Below are positions 24,385 to 32,695 of a stretch of DNA of 33,656 nt, one piece after another. Source of the stretch: Nocardiopsis chromatogenes YIM 90109 (GTDB taxonomy: Bacteria > Actinomycetota > Actinomycetes > Streptosporangiales > Streptosporangiaceae); NCBI RefSeq assembly GCF_000341185.1, contig NZ_ANBH01000044.1, positions 1,502-35,157 on the forward strand, read 5' to 3'. The position numbers and the translations under genes were made by a program. Under the pieces are notes generated by a model that saw nothing but the letters and a program-made list of their open reading frames with translations, was not told the DNA's origin and ran no database searches. Within the stretch, counting starts at the first letter, position 1. Each line of letters opens with the position of its first letter.

Positions 24385-24868
24385 CTTTGCCCTAAAGGAG
24401 TTTTGATGATTCCCCGAGGCTCACTTGGAATCGGCGAAGAGCATCCCGTCGTGGAGGATGCTGTTAGGCAAATCGTTGAATTGTTGCCAGAGGGGTGGGT
24501 GGAAGCCAAGTTTCGTTTCGATGCGTTGTGGGGGTATGCAGAAGGGGTGGGCAGAGTTGTAAAGGAGAATGGTGATTCGGAGATATTCAGAGGCACTGTA
24601 TCACTGATTGCCAGGCTGCACGACCTGAGAAATGGTATGTATGAGGATGGGAAGGGGACTTGGTATGGAATGATGATTGAAATTGGGAACAGCGGTCATT
24701 ATTCGACGAAATATAATTACAATTTTAAGCCAAAATTTAACCACGAACCCGTCGTTGCTACTTACGTGGAAGATCTCCAACAGTACCCAAGGGAAGATGT
24801 GTTGATTCCAGATTGGCTGCGACAGCTATTGTAAATTAACCCGCCTGTGTGCACATCTATTAGGTGTA
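22850..24868. other. Low-GC tract covering the toxin tip and immunity gene
   Basis: Base composition drops well below the surroundings. The lines 24121-24180 and 24721-24780 each hold 24 G/C in 60 bases (40%), while flanking genes are visibly near 70%. The change begins gradually in the toxin linker, near 22850, and ends at the convergent gene end at 24869. The pattern fits exchange of toxin-tip plus immunity modules from a lower-GC source. The left border is approximate. Confidence 0.75.
24406..24834 (+). CDS. YezG-family (DUF600-like) immunity protein
   Basis: A 142-residue protein that should bind and neutralise the nuclease tip encoded just upstream. ATG 24406 follows AAAGGAG at five bases. 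YezG-like landmarks are GYAEGVGR (43-50), LRNGMY, GTWYGMMIEI from residue 84, YNYN (103-106), QYPRED (126-131) and IPDWL near the end. In Bacillus, YezG protects against the LXG nuclease YeeF, so the pairing here matches a known toxin-immunity pair. Low GC like the toxin tip. It is similar along its length to the first 140 residues of the gene at 30435. Confidence 0.8.
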   Translation: MIPRGSLGIGEEHPVVEDAVRQIVELLPEGWVEAKFRFDALWGYAEGVGRVVKENGDSEIFRGTVSLIARLHDLRNGMYEDGKGTWYGMMIEIGNSGHYSTKYNYNFKPKFNHEPVVATYVEDLQQYPREDVLIPDWLRQLL

Positions 24869-25942
24869 TTAAATAGTCGGGTTGGGTGTCATGAGGTAAC
24901 TGGTCAATTCTTGGAGTGAGCTAATCGCTTTCTTCGGCTCGACCTCGTTCAGGGGGTACCAGACGGCCGTGCAGTCCTCCGGGCCCAGCTTGATTCCCGG
25001 GACCGGGGCCGACATCGCGTGCTCTAGACCGATCTCCTCCACGGGAGCCTGGCCGATGGCCATGCCGAACGGCTTCGGGGCTCCCATCCAGCGGGGGTCG
25101 TAGGTCAGGTCCGCCCGGCCCGGGAGGGTGTTCACCACCATCGTCCTGATCAAGCGTTCTGCCGCGAGCAGCTCCACCGCGTGCATCAGGTCGTCGTGTG
25201 GGACAGCGTGCCCCAGCGGGATTGCGACGGCCAGGGACAGGGTTTCGAGAAGACCGGCCCGTGTGCGCTTCACGGTCAGGGGGCCGATGAACGGGCGCTC
25301 TGCCCCATGTGGGCCTGCCACGAACAACCGCGACGCCTTCGGTGCGCGCTTCTTGCACGTTGCGGTCACCGCCTCGCGGTCCCAGGCCCTCAGCGTCGGC
25401 TCGTTCGTGCTCCAGCCGGCGGGGAGGTCTCCCGTCAGGGCGGATGCGACTGTTTCGGCTGCTCCACCGAGAACCAGGTCCTCGCTGGCGGGGTGGTCCA
25501 CCGTCAGATCGAGAAGGACGTGCGTTGCGCTGGATGAAGGAGACTGGTCGGGACTTGGCAGGAAGTCCGCTACCGGAGTGACAGGACCGGTCGTCTGGGG
25601 GACAGGTCTGAACCCCTTGGTCTCGTCCCACTCCAACGGCAGCCCGTTCACCCCGTCGAAGTAGCCGCGCTCCTCGTCCTCCACCACCCACCGTGCCCCC
25701 GGCCCGCTCAACAGCGCCCACAACGGGTGCGTCAACCGGGACGTCGGCGGCGTCATCACCTGGACAGCCATCCCCTCCGCTCCGAACACCGCGATCGCGT
25801 CCGCGATCCACGACGTCAGCGGCACCACCGGGCGCTCCATCTCGATCACCACGGCCTCTTCCGCCCTCCGGTCCACCGACGGGTGGTGTTCCGGCGCGTC
25901 GTTCTCGACCATGGCGATCAGGTCGGCGGGGTTGAGGCTCAC
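24869..25942 (-). CDS. DUF6177-like protein, C-terminal half (split gene)
   Basis: A 357-residue soluble protein from GTG 25942, which overlaps the previous stop by 4 bp (GTGA). It contains ERPVVPLTSWIADAIAVFGA, VMTPPTSRLTHPLWALLSGP, ARWVVEDEERGYFDGVNGLP and DPRWMGAPKPFGMAIGQ. By memory these match the central and C-terminal parts of the actinobacterial DUF6177 family encoded near T7SS ATPases. The usual protein carries the N-terminal part in one chain; here that part is the separate gene just upstream. Biochemical role is unknown. It is convergent with the immunity gene, 34 bp apart. Confidence 0.7.
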   Translation of the reverse strand: MSLNPADLIAMVENDAPEHHPSVDRRAEEAVVIEMERPVVPLTSWIADAIAVFGAEGMAVQVMTPPTSRLTHPLWALLSGPGARWVVEDEERGYFDGVNGLPLEWDETKGFRPVPQTTGPVTPVADFLPSPDQSPSSSATHVLLDLTVDHPASEDLVLGGAAETVASALTGDLPAGWSTNEPTLRAWDREAVTATCKKRAPKASRLFVAGPHGAERPFIGPLTVKRTRAGLLETLSLAVAIPLGHAVPHDDLMHAVELLAAERLIRTMVVNTLPGRADLTYDPRWMGAPKPFGMAIGQAPVEEIGLEHAMSAPVPGIKLGPEDCTAVWYPLNEVEPKKAISSLQELTSYLMTPNPTI

Positions 25943-26328
25943 TGGTCGATTCCTTCCGTCTCAGGATTACGGCGGCCGGTGCTGGAACGCCAGACCACCC
26001 CGCCCAGCCTCCGCACGAGCCCTTCGGCGAACGCGTCGGACAGCCACCTCGCCTCCGGCACCCTCGTCCTCGTCTCGACCCACCAGAAGGGGGAGGGAAG
26101 GCCCGCCGCGATGCCCGGCTCCAGCAGGCGGTCGGCCTCCCCGGCCACGTCCACCTGCTGGGTCGGCTCGAACGCGACAAGCGACCGCCCCTGCTTGTCC
26201 GCGATCTCGACGGTCGTGCCCCCGCGCCGCGTCCGCAGCCGCAACTGCGGGTCGATGTCGCTGATCGCGCCGAGGATGTCGGGGTTCTTCGGGAACTCGG
26301 AAACGAGAGTGACCACGTCGTAGCTCAT
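25939..26328 (-). CDS. DUF6177-like protein, N-terminal half (split gene)
   Basis: A 129-residue protein. ATG 26328 follows AGGAAG by seven bases. The sequence includes TTVEIADKQGRSLVAFEPTQ, VDVAGEADRLLEPGIAAGLP and FWWVETRTRVPEARWLSDAF, which recall the N-terminal domain of DUF6177 proteins. It ends in a short linker and overlaps the next gene by GTGA, so both halves can be made in equal amounts. It lies 42 bp after eccC on the same strand. Role unknown; association with the EccC ATPase is inferred from the neighbourhood. Confidence 0.68.
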   Translation of the reverse strand: MSYDVVTLVSEFPKNPDILGAISDIDPQLRLRTRRGGTTVEIADKQGRSLVAFEPTQQVDVAGEADRLLEPGIAAGLPSPFWWVETRTRVPEARWLSDAFAEGLVRRLGGVVWRSSTGRRNPETEGIDQ

Positions 26329-26370
26329 GGAAGGGCTTCCTAGTCAGGGCACCTGTGTCACTGGCCGGTG

Positions 26371-29300
26371 TCACTGGCCGTCGGCGCGCAGCGCCGTCTG
26401 CATCAGCTGCGCGGACTTCCCGCGCCGGATCCACTTGCCCCGGCCCGGCGGCTGCGCCTCGGCGTAGATCCTCGGGAAGATCTGGCCCTCGCCCCTGTCG
26501 CCCGACATCAGCAGGGCGCTCGTGCCGATCTCCCGCATCGACTGGACGAGCGGGTCGTACATCCCCCTGGCCGCGCCCGCCACCCTGCGGGCCACCACGA
26601 AGTGCAGACCGATGTCCCTGCCGTTCGACACGAACGGCACGAACGCCGCCAGCGGCTTCTGCCCGGCCGTGGTCAGCAGGTCGTAGTCGTCTACAAGGAC
26701 GACGATCCTCGGCCCCTTAGGGCCGCTCTCCGCGTCCAGGTCGGCGTCGTCGGGCATACGTTCTTCGAGTTCCTTGGCAACGCCCCCGGCCAACCCCGCA
26801 CACACACGTGCGTTGCTCGCGTAGCCGCCCATGTACGGCTCCGGCGCCACGTTCTTCAGCGTCCGCCGCGGGTCCATCACCGCGAAGACCAGTTCCCCGG
26901 ACGAGTACCGCTCCACCAGCCCTTCGGCGATGTGCCGCAGCAGGTTCGTCTTCCCGCACTCGCCGTCGCCCAGCACCAGAAGGTTCTGGTCCTCGTTGAA
27001 CAGGTCCAGCCCGACAGGGGAGAGGTGCTTCTCGTCCAGGCCGATGGGTACCGTGTGCGGGAACTGTGCGACGGAGGGGAGTTCACGGGTGCGCAGCAGG
27101 CGGGGAAGGACCCGCACCTGCGGCGCGACGGTGCCGCCCCACGCCCCCGCCACCTCGCGCGCCGTCTTCTCCACGGCCTCGCCGAGGTCGGAGGCGTCTG
27201 TCTTCCCGTCGATGCGCGGAAGCGCCACCTGACCGAACAGCTTGCCGTCGGTCAGCGCCCGCCCCGGGGTGTCCGCCGGGAACGTCTCCGCCAGCTTCCG
27301 GTCGACCGTGGAGTCCGACGGGTCGTTCAGCCGCAGCTCGATCCGCTGCCCGAACGTCGACTGCACCGCCATCCGCACGTCGTTCCACCGCAGCATCGCC
27401 GCCACCACGTGCACGCCGTACCCGCCCCCGCGCTGCAGGAGCTCGTTCACCAGCTCGTCCAGTTCCTCGAAGTCCTTGCGGATCGTGCCGAAGCCGTCGA
27501 TGACGAGCACGACGTCCGCCGCGGCCAGCTCGGGCACCTCGCCGCGCGCGTGCATGCGCCGGAACCGCTCCACCGAGTCGATGCCGCGCTCCCGGAACAC
27601 CTCGGCCCGGTGCTCCAGCATCCCCCGCACCTCCTCGACGGTGCGCCGCACGCGCTCCCGGTCGAGGCGCCCGGCCACACCGCCCACGTGGGGCAGTTCG
27701 GCGAGCGCCTGGAGCCCGCCGCCGACCATGTCGAGGCAGTACACCGCGGTCTGCCGCGGGGTGTGGGTCAGCCCGAGGGAGGTGACCAGTGTCCGCAGCA
27801 GGGTCGTCTTGCCGGTCTGCGGCCCGCCGATCACGGCGACATGGCCGCCCGCCGCCGTCAGGTCCAGGTTCCAGACCCCCTGCCACTGCTTCGACGGGTC
27901 GTCGAGGAGGCCGATGGGCGGGTGCATCTGCTCGGGCGAACCCGGAAGGCGCAACCCCTCAGGGCCGGGCGCGGGCGCGCCTGAGAGCGCGTCCAACGGT
28001 GTCGCGGCGGGGAGCGGAGGCAGCCACACCCCGCGCACCTGTGTGCCGTGCCGGGAGAGCTGCCCGACCATGACGTCGAGCAGTGACGGCCCTGTGGAGC
28101 GCTCGGGCATGGCGGGCGACGCCTCCGCCGGGCCGGACTCGTCCGCCGCAGCGGTGTTGTACGCCTCGAAGGGGCGGACCGTCGGCGCCGTGCCGTCGTC
28201 CTCGTCGGCGGAGGCCAGCGTCCCCTTGAAGGGCCCGGACACGTACCCCGCCTTGAAGCGCTGGTACACGGTGGTGTCCACCTTCAAGTACCCGAAGCCG
28301 GGCAGCGCCGGGAGGTGGAAGGCGTCGGGGGTGTCGAGGACCGTGCGGCTCTCCTCCTCGGAGAAGGTCCGCAGCCCCAAGCGGTAGGAGAGGTAGGTGT
28401 CCAGCCCCCGCAGCTTCCCGCCCTCGATGCGCTGGCTCGACAGGAGCAGGTGCACGCCGATGCTCCGGCCGATCCGCCCGATGGACAGGAACAGCTCGAT
28501 GAAGTCCGGCCGCGCGGTCAGCAGCTCGCCGAACTCGTCGATGATCACGAACAGGTGCGGGAGCGGCGGCAGGTCCGGGTTCTTGGAGCGCAGGAACGCG
28601 TAGTCGCCGATCCCCGCCACGTTCCCCGCGTCCTTGAGCACCTGCTGGCGCCGCTGCACCTCGCCCGACAGGCTCGCGTACGCGCGCTCGATCAGCGCGG
28701 TGTCGTCCTCCAGGTTGGTCATGATCCCGGCGACGTGCGGCAGGTCCTCGAACGGTGCGAACGTCGCCCCGCCCTTGTAGTCCACCAGCACCATGGACAG
28801 GTCGTCCGGAGCGTGCGTGGAGGCCAGCGCCAGCACGAGCGTGCGCAGCAGCTCGCTCTTCCCGGACCCGGTCGCCCCGACGCACAGCCCGTGCGGCCCC
28901 ATGCCCAGCTGCGCCGCCTCCTTGAGGTCGAGCACCAGCGGCTGCCCCATGCCGTCGAAGCCGATGGGGACGCGGAGGAATGCGCGCTCGCTCCGGGACG
29001 CCCACAGCCTGGGGACGTCCATCGCCCCCGGGTCGCCGATGCCCAGCGCCCCGGTGAAGTCGACCGACCCGGCGTCGGCTTCGGCCTCCTCGGCGGCCTC
29101 GGCCGACAGCCGCAGCGGAGCGACCATCCGCACCAGCCCTTCGACCTGGGCCGCGGGGACCGCGTCGACGGTGCCCGTCGCCGCCACCGGGTCCTCCGGC
29201 CGCAGGTCCACGACGGTGGCGGTGTCCCCGTCGACGGTGATCCGCAGCGACACGTCCCCCGGCTCGTCCACCTGACGCTCGACCAGGTGCAGCACGGTCG

Positions 29301-30324
29301 CCCCGAGGGCCGACGGAACGATCGCGTCGTCGGGCCGGGCGAGTTCGCGGGCGACCCCGCCGTGGGTGTCGTGCACGACCAGCAGCCGCCGCATCGAGGC
29401 GTAGGCCTCCTTGCGCCCCATCCCCCGGCGGATCTCCCCCGCGAGGTCCGTGCGCGCGCGGAGCTCGTCGGCGAGCAGCGCTCCGAGTTCCGCGGGGTCC
29501 GGCGCGATGAGCCGGGTGGTCCCGTCGGCGGCGTGCGGGAGCCACTTGAGCCACTCCCAGTCGTGGGCCGTGCCGGACGGATAGGCGGCGGCGATGACGA
29601 GGTCCTCGGGGGCGTGGAAGACGGCCGCTTGGGCGGCCAGCGCGCGCACGACCCGCAGCACGTCGTCGCGCCCCCCGATGATGCTGACGTTGCCCGCCCG
29701 GTCCAAGGGGACGGTCAGCGGCATGTCGGGGGCGGTCTCGAAGCGCCGGATGACCGCCGACGCCTCCGACGCCATGAACGGATCCGTGGGGGTGAGGGCG
29801 GTCCCCCGGTCGGCGAGCCGCAGCGGCCGTGCCGGTACCTCGCCCGTTCCGAGCCGCACGCGGAGGAAGTCGCGGTCCCTGCGCCGCCGCTCCCATAGGC
29901 GCGCCGGGTCCCGGGCGATGTCGTACAGGGCTTCAGGGGGCGGTGCGAGCAGGCGGGCCTTGGCGCGCGTGGCGCGCTCGGCCTCGCTCAGGTCGTCCCG
30001 GAGCTCCTCCAGGTATTCGAGGTACAGCTCGCGCTGGTTGCGCCGCTGGCGCCCGGCCTGGCCGCGCCGGGAGAAGAACATGCCCAGCGCCGCGATGAGG
30101 GCGACGACGAGGATCACGGCGCCGAAGACGATGAACGCCGGGTTCCGCATCACCATCATGATGGTGAGCGACGCCATCATCCCGACCATGGGCAGCACGG
30201 TCATGAGCGGGCTCTGCTGGGCGTTGCCGTCGGGAAGCGTCGGTGGCGCCTCGACCTCGCGCGGCTCCTCAGGAACGGGCGAGTGCACGGTCCTGGCCGG
30301 GCGGTGCACGATGCGGGTCGTCAC
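26371..30324 (-). CDS. eccC: Type VII secretion ATPase EccC (fused EccCa-EccCb)
   Basis: A 1317-residue motor of the ESX channel. GTG 30324 is chosen because AGAGGAG stands seven bases before it; the longer frame adds 40 residues without support. Two membrane helices (about 42-59 and 64-84) are followed by three FtsK/SpoIIIE-type ATPase domains. Walker A motifs are GATGSGKS (Lys489), GGPQTGKT (Lys839) and GDGECGKT (Lys1125). Walker B motifs are VLVDYKGG (Asp515), VVLVIDGF and IVVLVDDYD. All three P-loops are intact and all domains are on one chain. The DUF6177-like pair follows; a YezG-like gene is divergent, 110 bp away. Confidence 0.95.
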   Translation of the reverse strand: MTTRIVHRPARTVHSPVPEEPREVEAPPTLPDGNAQQSPLMTVLPMVGMMASLTIMMVMRNPAFIVFGAVILVVALIAALGMFFSRRGQAGRQRRNQRELYLEYLEELRDDLSEAERATRAKARLLAPPPEALYDIARDPARLWERRRRDRDFLRVRLGTGEVPARPLRLADRGTALTPTDPFMASEASAVIRRFETAPDMPLTVPLDRAGNVSIIGGRDDVLRVVRALAAQAAVFHAPEDLVIAAAYPSGTAHDWEWLKWLPHAADGTTRLIAPDPAELGALLADELRARTDLAGEIRRGMGRKEAYASMRRLLVVHDTHGGVARELARPDDAIVPSALGATVLHLVERQVDEPGDVSLRITVDGDTATVVDLRPEDPVAATGTVDAVPAAQVEGLVRMVAPLRLSAEAAEEAEADAGSVDFTGALGIGDPGAMDVPRLWASRSERAFLRVPIGFDGMGQPLVLDLKEAAQLGMGPHGLCVGATGSGKSELLRTLVLALASTHAPDDLSMVLVDYKGGATFAPFEDLPHVAGIMTNLEDDTALIERAYASLSGEVQRRQQVLKDAGNVAGIGDYAFLRSKNPDLPPLPHLFVIIDEFGELLTARPDFIELFLSIGRIGRSIGVHLLLSSQRIEGGKLRGLDTYLSYRLGLRTFSEEESRTVLDTPDAFHLPALPGFGYLKVDTTVYQRFKAGYVSGPFKGTLASADEDDGTAPTVRPFEAYNTAAADESGPAEASPAMPERSTGPSLLDVMVGQLSRHGTQVRGVWLPPLPAATPLDALSGAPAPGPEGLRLPGSPEQMHPPIGLLDDPSKQWQGVWNLDLTAAGGHVAVIGGPQTGKTTLLRTLVTSLGLTHTPRQTAVYCLDMVGGGLQALAELPHVGGVAGRLDRERVRRTVEEVRGMLEHRAEVFRERGIDSVERFRRMHARGEVPELAAADVVLVIDGFGTIRKDFEELDELVNELLQRGGGYGVHVVAAMLRWNDVRMAVQSTFGQRIELRLNDPSDSTVDRKLAETFPADTPGRALTDGKLFGQVALPRIDGKTDASDLGEAVEKTAREVAGAWGGTVAPQVRVLPRLLRTRELPSVAQFPHTVPIGLDEKHLSPVGLDLFNEDQNLLVLGDGECGKTNLLRHIAEGLVERYSSGELVFAVMDPRRTLKNVAPEPYMGGYASNARVCAGLAGGVAKELEERMPDDADLDAESGPKGPRIVVLVDDYDLLTTAGQKPLAAFVPFVSNGRDIGLHFVVARRVAGAARGMYDPLVQSMREIGTSALLMSGDRGEGQIFPRIYAEAQPPGRGKWIRRGKSAQLMQTALRADGQ

Positions 30325-30434
30325 CGGCACTCCTCTCGAAACGGGCTTAGTGTGCCGTCCTGTCGCGGTGTGAACATCCCTTGACGCAGCGGATCCTACG
30401 GGACGGGTCCCCCCATCTTGAGAAAGAGGAAGCC

Positions 30435-31391
30435 ATGTCCGCATGGTCGCTGAGGCCGGATGCGCAGCACGGGCTGCTGAGTGAGATCGCGTCGGAGCTT
30501 GTGGACGCCGCCCCTTCCGGGTGGGAGGCCGTCCTGCTGGTCTGCGGCGGGCTGGGGTACGCCGAGGAGGTCCGGGCCGCCGCCGTGGTCGCGGGGGAGC
30601 GCGTGGAGGTGAAGGTGTCCGCGCTCGCCCAGCTGGATCTGCAGAAGCTCCGTCGGGGCATGCACCGCGAGGGGCGTGGGACGTGGTTCACGCTGAAGCT
30701 TCGGATCGCCGACTCAGGCACATTCGACGCGGGCTACGACTACGACTCGGCCCCCGACCACTTCGATCCCCGGAGTGTGGAGGCACTCGCCCCTGAGGAG
30801 CTGCGGCGTTTCCCGCGCGACCCCGGCCAGGTTCCCGCGTGGCTGGGCGGGCAGGCGCCGGAGGCGGAGGGCGGCGCGGCCCGGCGGGCCGCGCAGGAGC
30901 AGGCCGACCGCCTGCTGGTGATCGACTGGAACGACGTGCGGCCGGAGTCGGCCGCGTCCAGGACCGGCCTCATGCGCGAGTACCTGCGCCGCGCCGCGCT
31001 CTGGCGGCGGCTGCTCCAGGCGGGCAAATGGCCGTTCTTCGACGTCGCCGAGATCGTCGCCCCCACGGTGGCCGTGGACGGGGACGTGCTCCTGCGCCTG
31101 GAGAGCGAGCTCATCGGGCGGGAGCTGCCGCCCGAGGTGGTGAAGACCGCCGTGTGGTCGGTCAAGTTCGAGGCCGTGCTCGCCTCAGGCGCGCCGACCC
31201 CCGGGCTGCCGCACCTGTTCGCGCCCCTGACGGCGCTCTACGAACGCGGCGGCGGTTTCACCCTGGACTCCACCGGCATGATCGACCTGGGCGGGCCCGC
31301 CGTCCGCCGTGGCACGCTGCTCGACCACCACTCCCACGAGCCGGTCGTCGCCGTCGACCCGGACGAGTTGGACCGGGTCGACGGCGCCTGA
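30435..31391 (+). CDS. YezG-like domain fused to an unrecognised C-terminal region
   Basis: A 318-residue protein; ATG 30435 follows AGAGGA. Residues 1-140 align by eye with the immunity protein at 24406: GYAEEVR (41-47), LRRGMH, GTWFTLKLRI (82-91), YDYD (101-104), RRFPRD (124-129) and VPAWL. Residues 140-318 hold WNDVRPESAASRTGLMREYL and KWPFFDVAEIVAPTVAVDGD and match nothing I know. The gene is GC-rich like the chromosome, and no toxin lies beside it. It may be a domesticated immunity protein or a T7SS accessory. It is divergent from eccC and so may share its promoter region. Confidence 0.72.
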   Translation: MSAWSLRPDAQHGLLSEIASELVDAAPSGWEAVLLVCGGLGYAEEVRAAAVVAGERVEVKVSALAQLDLQKLRRGMHREGRGTWFTLKLRIADSGTFDAGYDYDSAPDHFDPRSVEALAPEELRRFPRDPGQVPAWLGGQAPEAEGGAARRAAQEQADRLLVIDWNDVRPESAASRTGLMREYLRRAALWRRLLQAGKWPFFDVAEIVAPTVAVDGDVLLRLESELIGRELPPEVVKTAVWSVKFEAVLASGAPTPGLPHLFAPLTALYERGGGFTLDSTGMIDLGGPAVRRGTLLDHHSHEPVVAVDPDELDRVDGA

Positions 31392-31420
31392 AAGAGGGAA
31401 GGGGAGGGGGCGGGGCGGGC

Positions 31421-32551
31421 TCAGGAGCCGGAGTGGGCGGCGGGCGTCTTGTGTTCGGGCGGAAGCATGCCGTACCAGTACTCCGCCTCGTCCCCCTCGC
31501 CGCATCTGCGCAACGCCTGGACGAGGTGCCGCACGGCCTGCCAGTCGTACCGCTGCGCCGCCGCGCGCAGGTGGGGGAGCGCCTCCGTCGCCTTGTCCTG
31601 CATCAGCAGCGCGATCCCGAGCCCCTTGGCGCCACCGCGCAGCCCTGCTTCATGGGCGCGCTTGAACCAGTGCTCGGCCTCCATGAAGCGGCCTTCCCGG
31701 AGGAGGCGGGCGCCGAGTACCAGCGCTGACCGCTGGGCCCCTTTCCCCCAGGCCCACTCCAGCCAGTTCTCGGCCATATCGCCGTCGCCGAGGCGGATCA
31801 GCGCCTCGCCGAGACGGAGGCCCGCCCGTACGTCCCCCTGTCGGGCCGCCTTCTCCAACCATGGCTTCGCCGCCTCGGGGGCGCCCCTTTTGAGCATGCT
31901 CTCGCCGAGGGCCGTCATGCCTTTGGCCCAGCCGCCCTCGGCGGAGACGCGGAAGTAGTGCTCCGCTTGTTCGGGTTGGTTCAGGTGGTCGTCGAGCACC
32001 ACTCCGAGGTTGAAGGCCGCCTTCGCGTGGCCGGTGTCGGCGGCGGGAAGCAGCCAGTCGTACGCGTCCTTGGGGCGCTCCAACATGAGCAGGAGCGATC
32101 CCGCGTTGCTGTTGCCATCGAGGTTGCCCGCGTTAGCCGCGCGTTGGGCCCACTCAAGGGCCTCTTCCAAGCGCCTGGTCTCCGTCAGCAGCGCGCTCAT
32201 GTCCACCATCGCGGGTACGTCGCCGGCCTGTGCCGCTGGGAAGTACCACTGCTCGGCCTCGTCGAGCCGGCCTAGGAACTGCAGGGACAGGCCGGTGTAG
32301 CGCAGCGCCTCAAGGGTGCCCGAGGTGGACGCTTCCCGGAGCCACGGGAGCGCCTCCTCGTAGCGCCGCTGGAAGAACAGGAACTTCCCCAAGGCCAGCT
32401 TGTAGAAGGCCCTCGTGCCGTCGAGCTCCACCGCCTTGCGGAAATAGGGTTCGGCCTCGTCGTCGCGCCTCTCCTGGTAGAGCCGCACTCCTTCGGCGTG
32501 CGCCTCCCGGGCCGATGCGCCGTCGGGGATGGGGGGAGGGGTTCGGTCCAT
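31421..32551 (-). CDS. TPR/Sel1-like repeat protein
   Basis: A 376-residue soluble protein made almost wholly of about ten helical repeats of roughly 34-36 residues. They start with the canonical TPR DEAEPYFRKAVELDGTRAFY and move to Sel1-like units such as AAFNLGVVLDDHLNQPEQAE and GAKGLGIALLMQDKATEAL. Trp and Tyr at the repeat ends (EHWFKRAHEAG, AEYWYGML) are typical. ATG 32551 is the first start after a non-coding gap, though no strong ribosome-binding site is seen. Such proteins act as scaffolds; the partner is unknown. It is convergent with the YezG-like gene, with 29 bp of purine-rich sequence between. Confidence 0.82.
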   Translation of the reverse strand: MDRTPPPIPDGASAREAHAEGVRLYQERRDDEAEPYFRKAVELDGTRAFYKLALGKFLFFQRRYEEALPWLREASTSGTLEALRYTGLSLQFLGRLDEAEQWYFPAAQAGDVPAMVDMSALLTETRRLEEALEWAQRAANAGNLDGNSNAGSLLLMLERPKDAYDWLLPAADTGHAKAAFNLGVVLDDHLNQPEQAEHYFRVSAEGGWAKGMTALGESMLKRGAPEAAKPWLEKAARQGDVRAGLRLGEALIRLGDGDMAENWLEWAWGKGAQRSALVLGARLLREGRFMEAEHWFKRAHEAGLRGGAKGLGIALLMQDKATEALPHLRAAAQRYDWQAVRHLVQALRRCGEGDEAEYWYGMLPPEHKTPAAHSGS

Positions 32552-32569
32552 TGGGACAGTCTGCCGGAA

Positions 32570-32585
32570 GCGCCGGGAACGGCGC
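32570..32585. promoter_or_regulatory. Inverted repeat GCGCCG-GGAA-CGGCGC in a divergent promoter gap
   Basis: Perfect six-base arms around GGAA, 19 bp before the TPR gene and 111 bp before the hydrolase gene on the opposite strand. It may be an operator or a leader hairpin. GC-rich palindromes of this size also arise by chance at this composition. Confidence 0.25.
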
Positions 32586-32695
32586 CCTTCGTGGTTTCGG
32601 TCCAGGTCGGGAGGGGATTCGGTGCCCTCGGGGGGTGAGGGGGCTCCCACCAGGGGGTATCGCCTGACCTGGGGAGTGGGTACGAGGGGGGTCCT

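Noticed and set aside
24835..24868. Terminator hairpin between immunity and DUF6177-like genes
   Set aside because: ACATCT and AGGTGT pair with a mismatch and the stem is short; not strong enough to list.
26358..26380. Short direct repeat TCACTGGCCG at the eccC 3' end
   Set aside because: Two 10-bp copies only, one containing the stop codon; too short to support a mobile-element or attachment-site reading.
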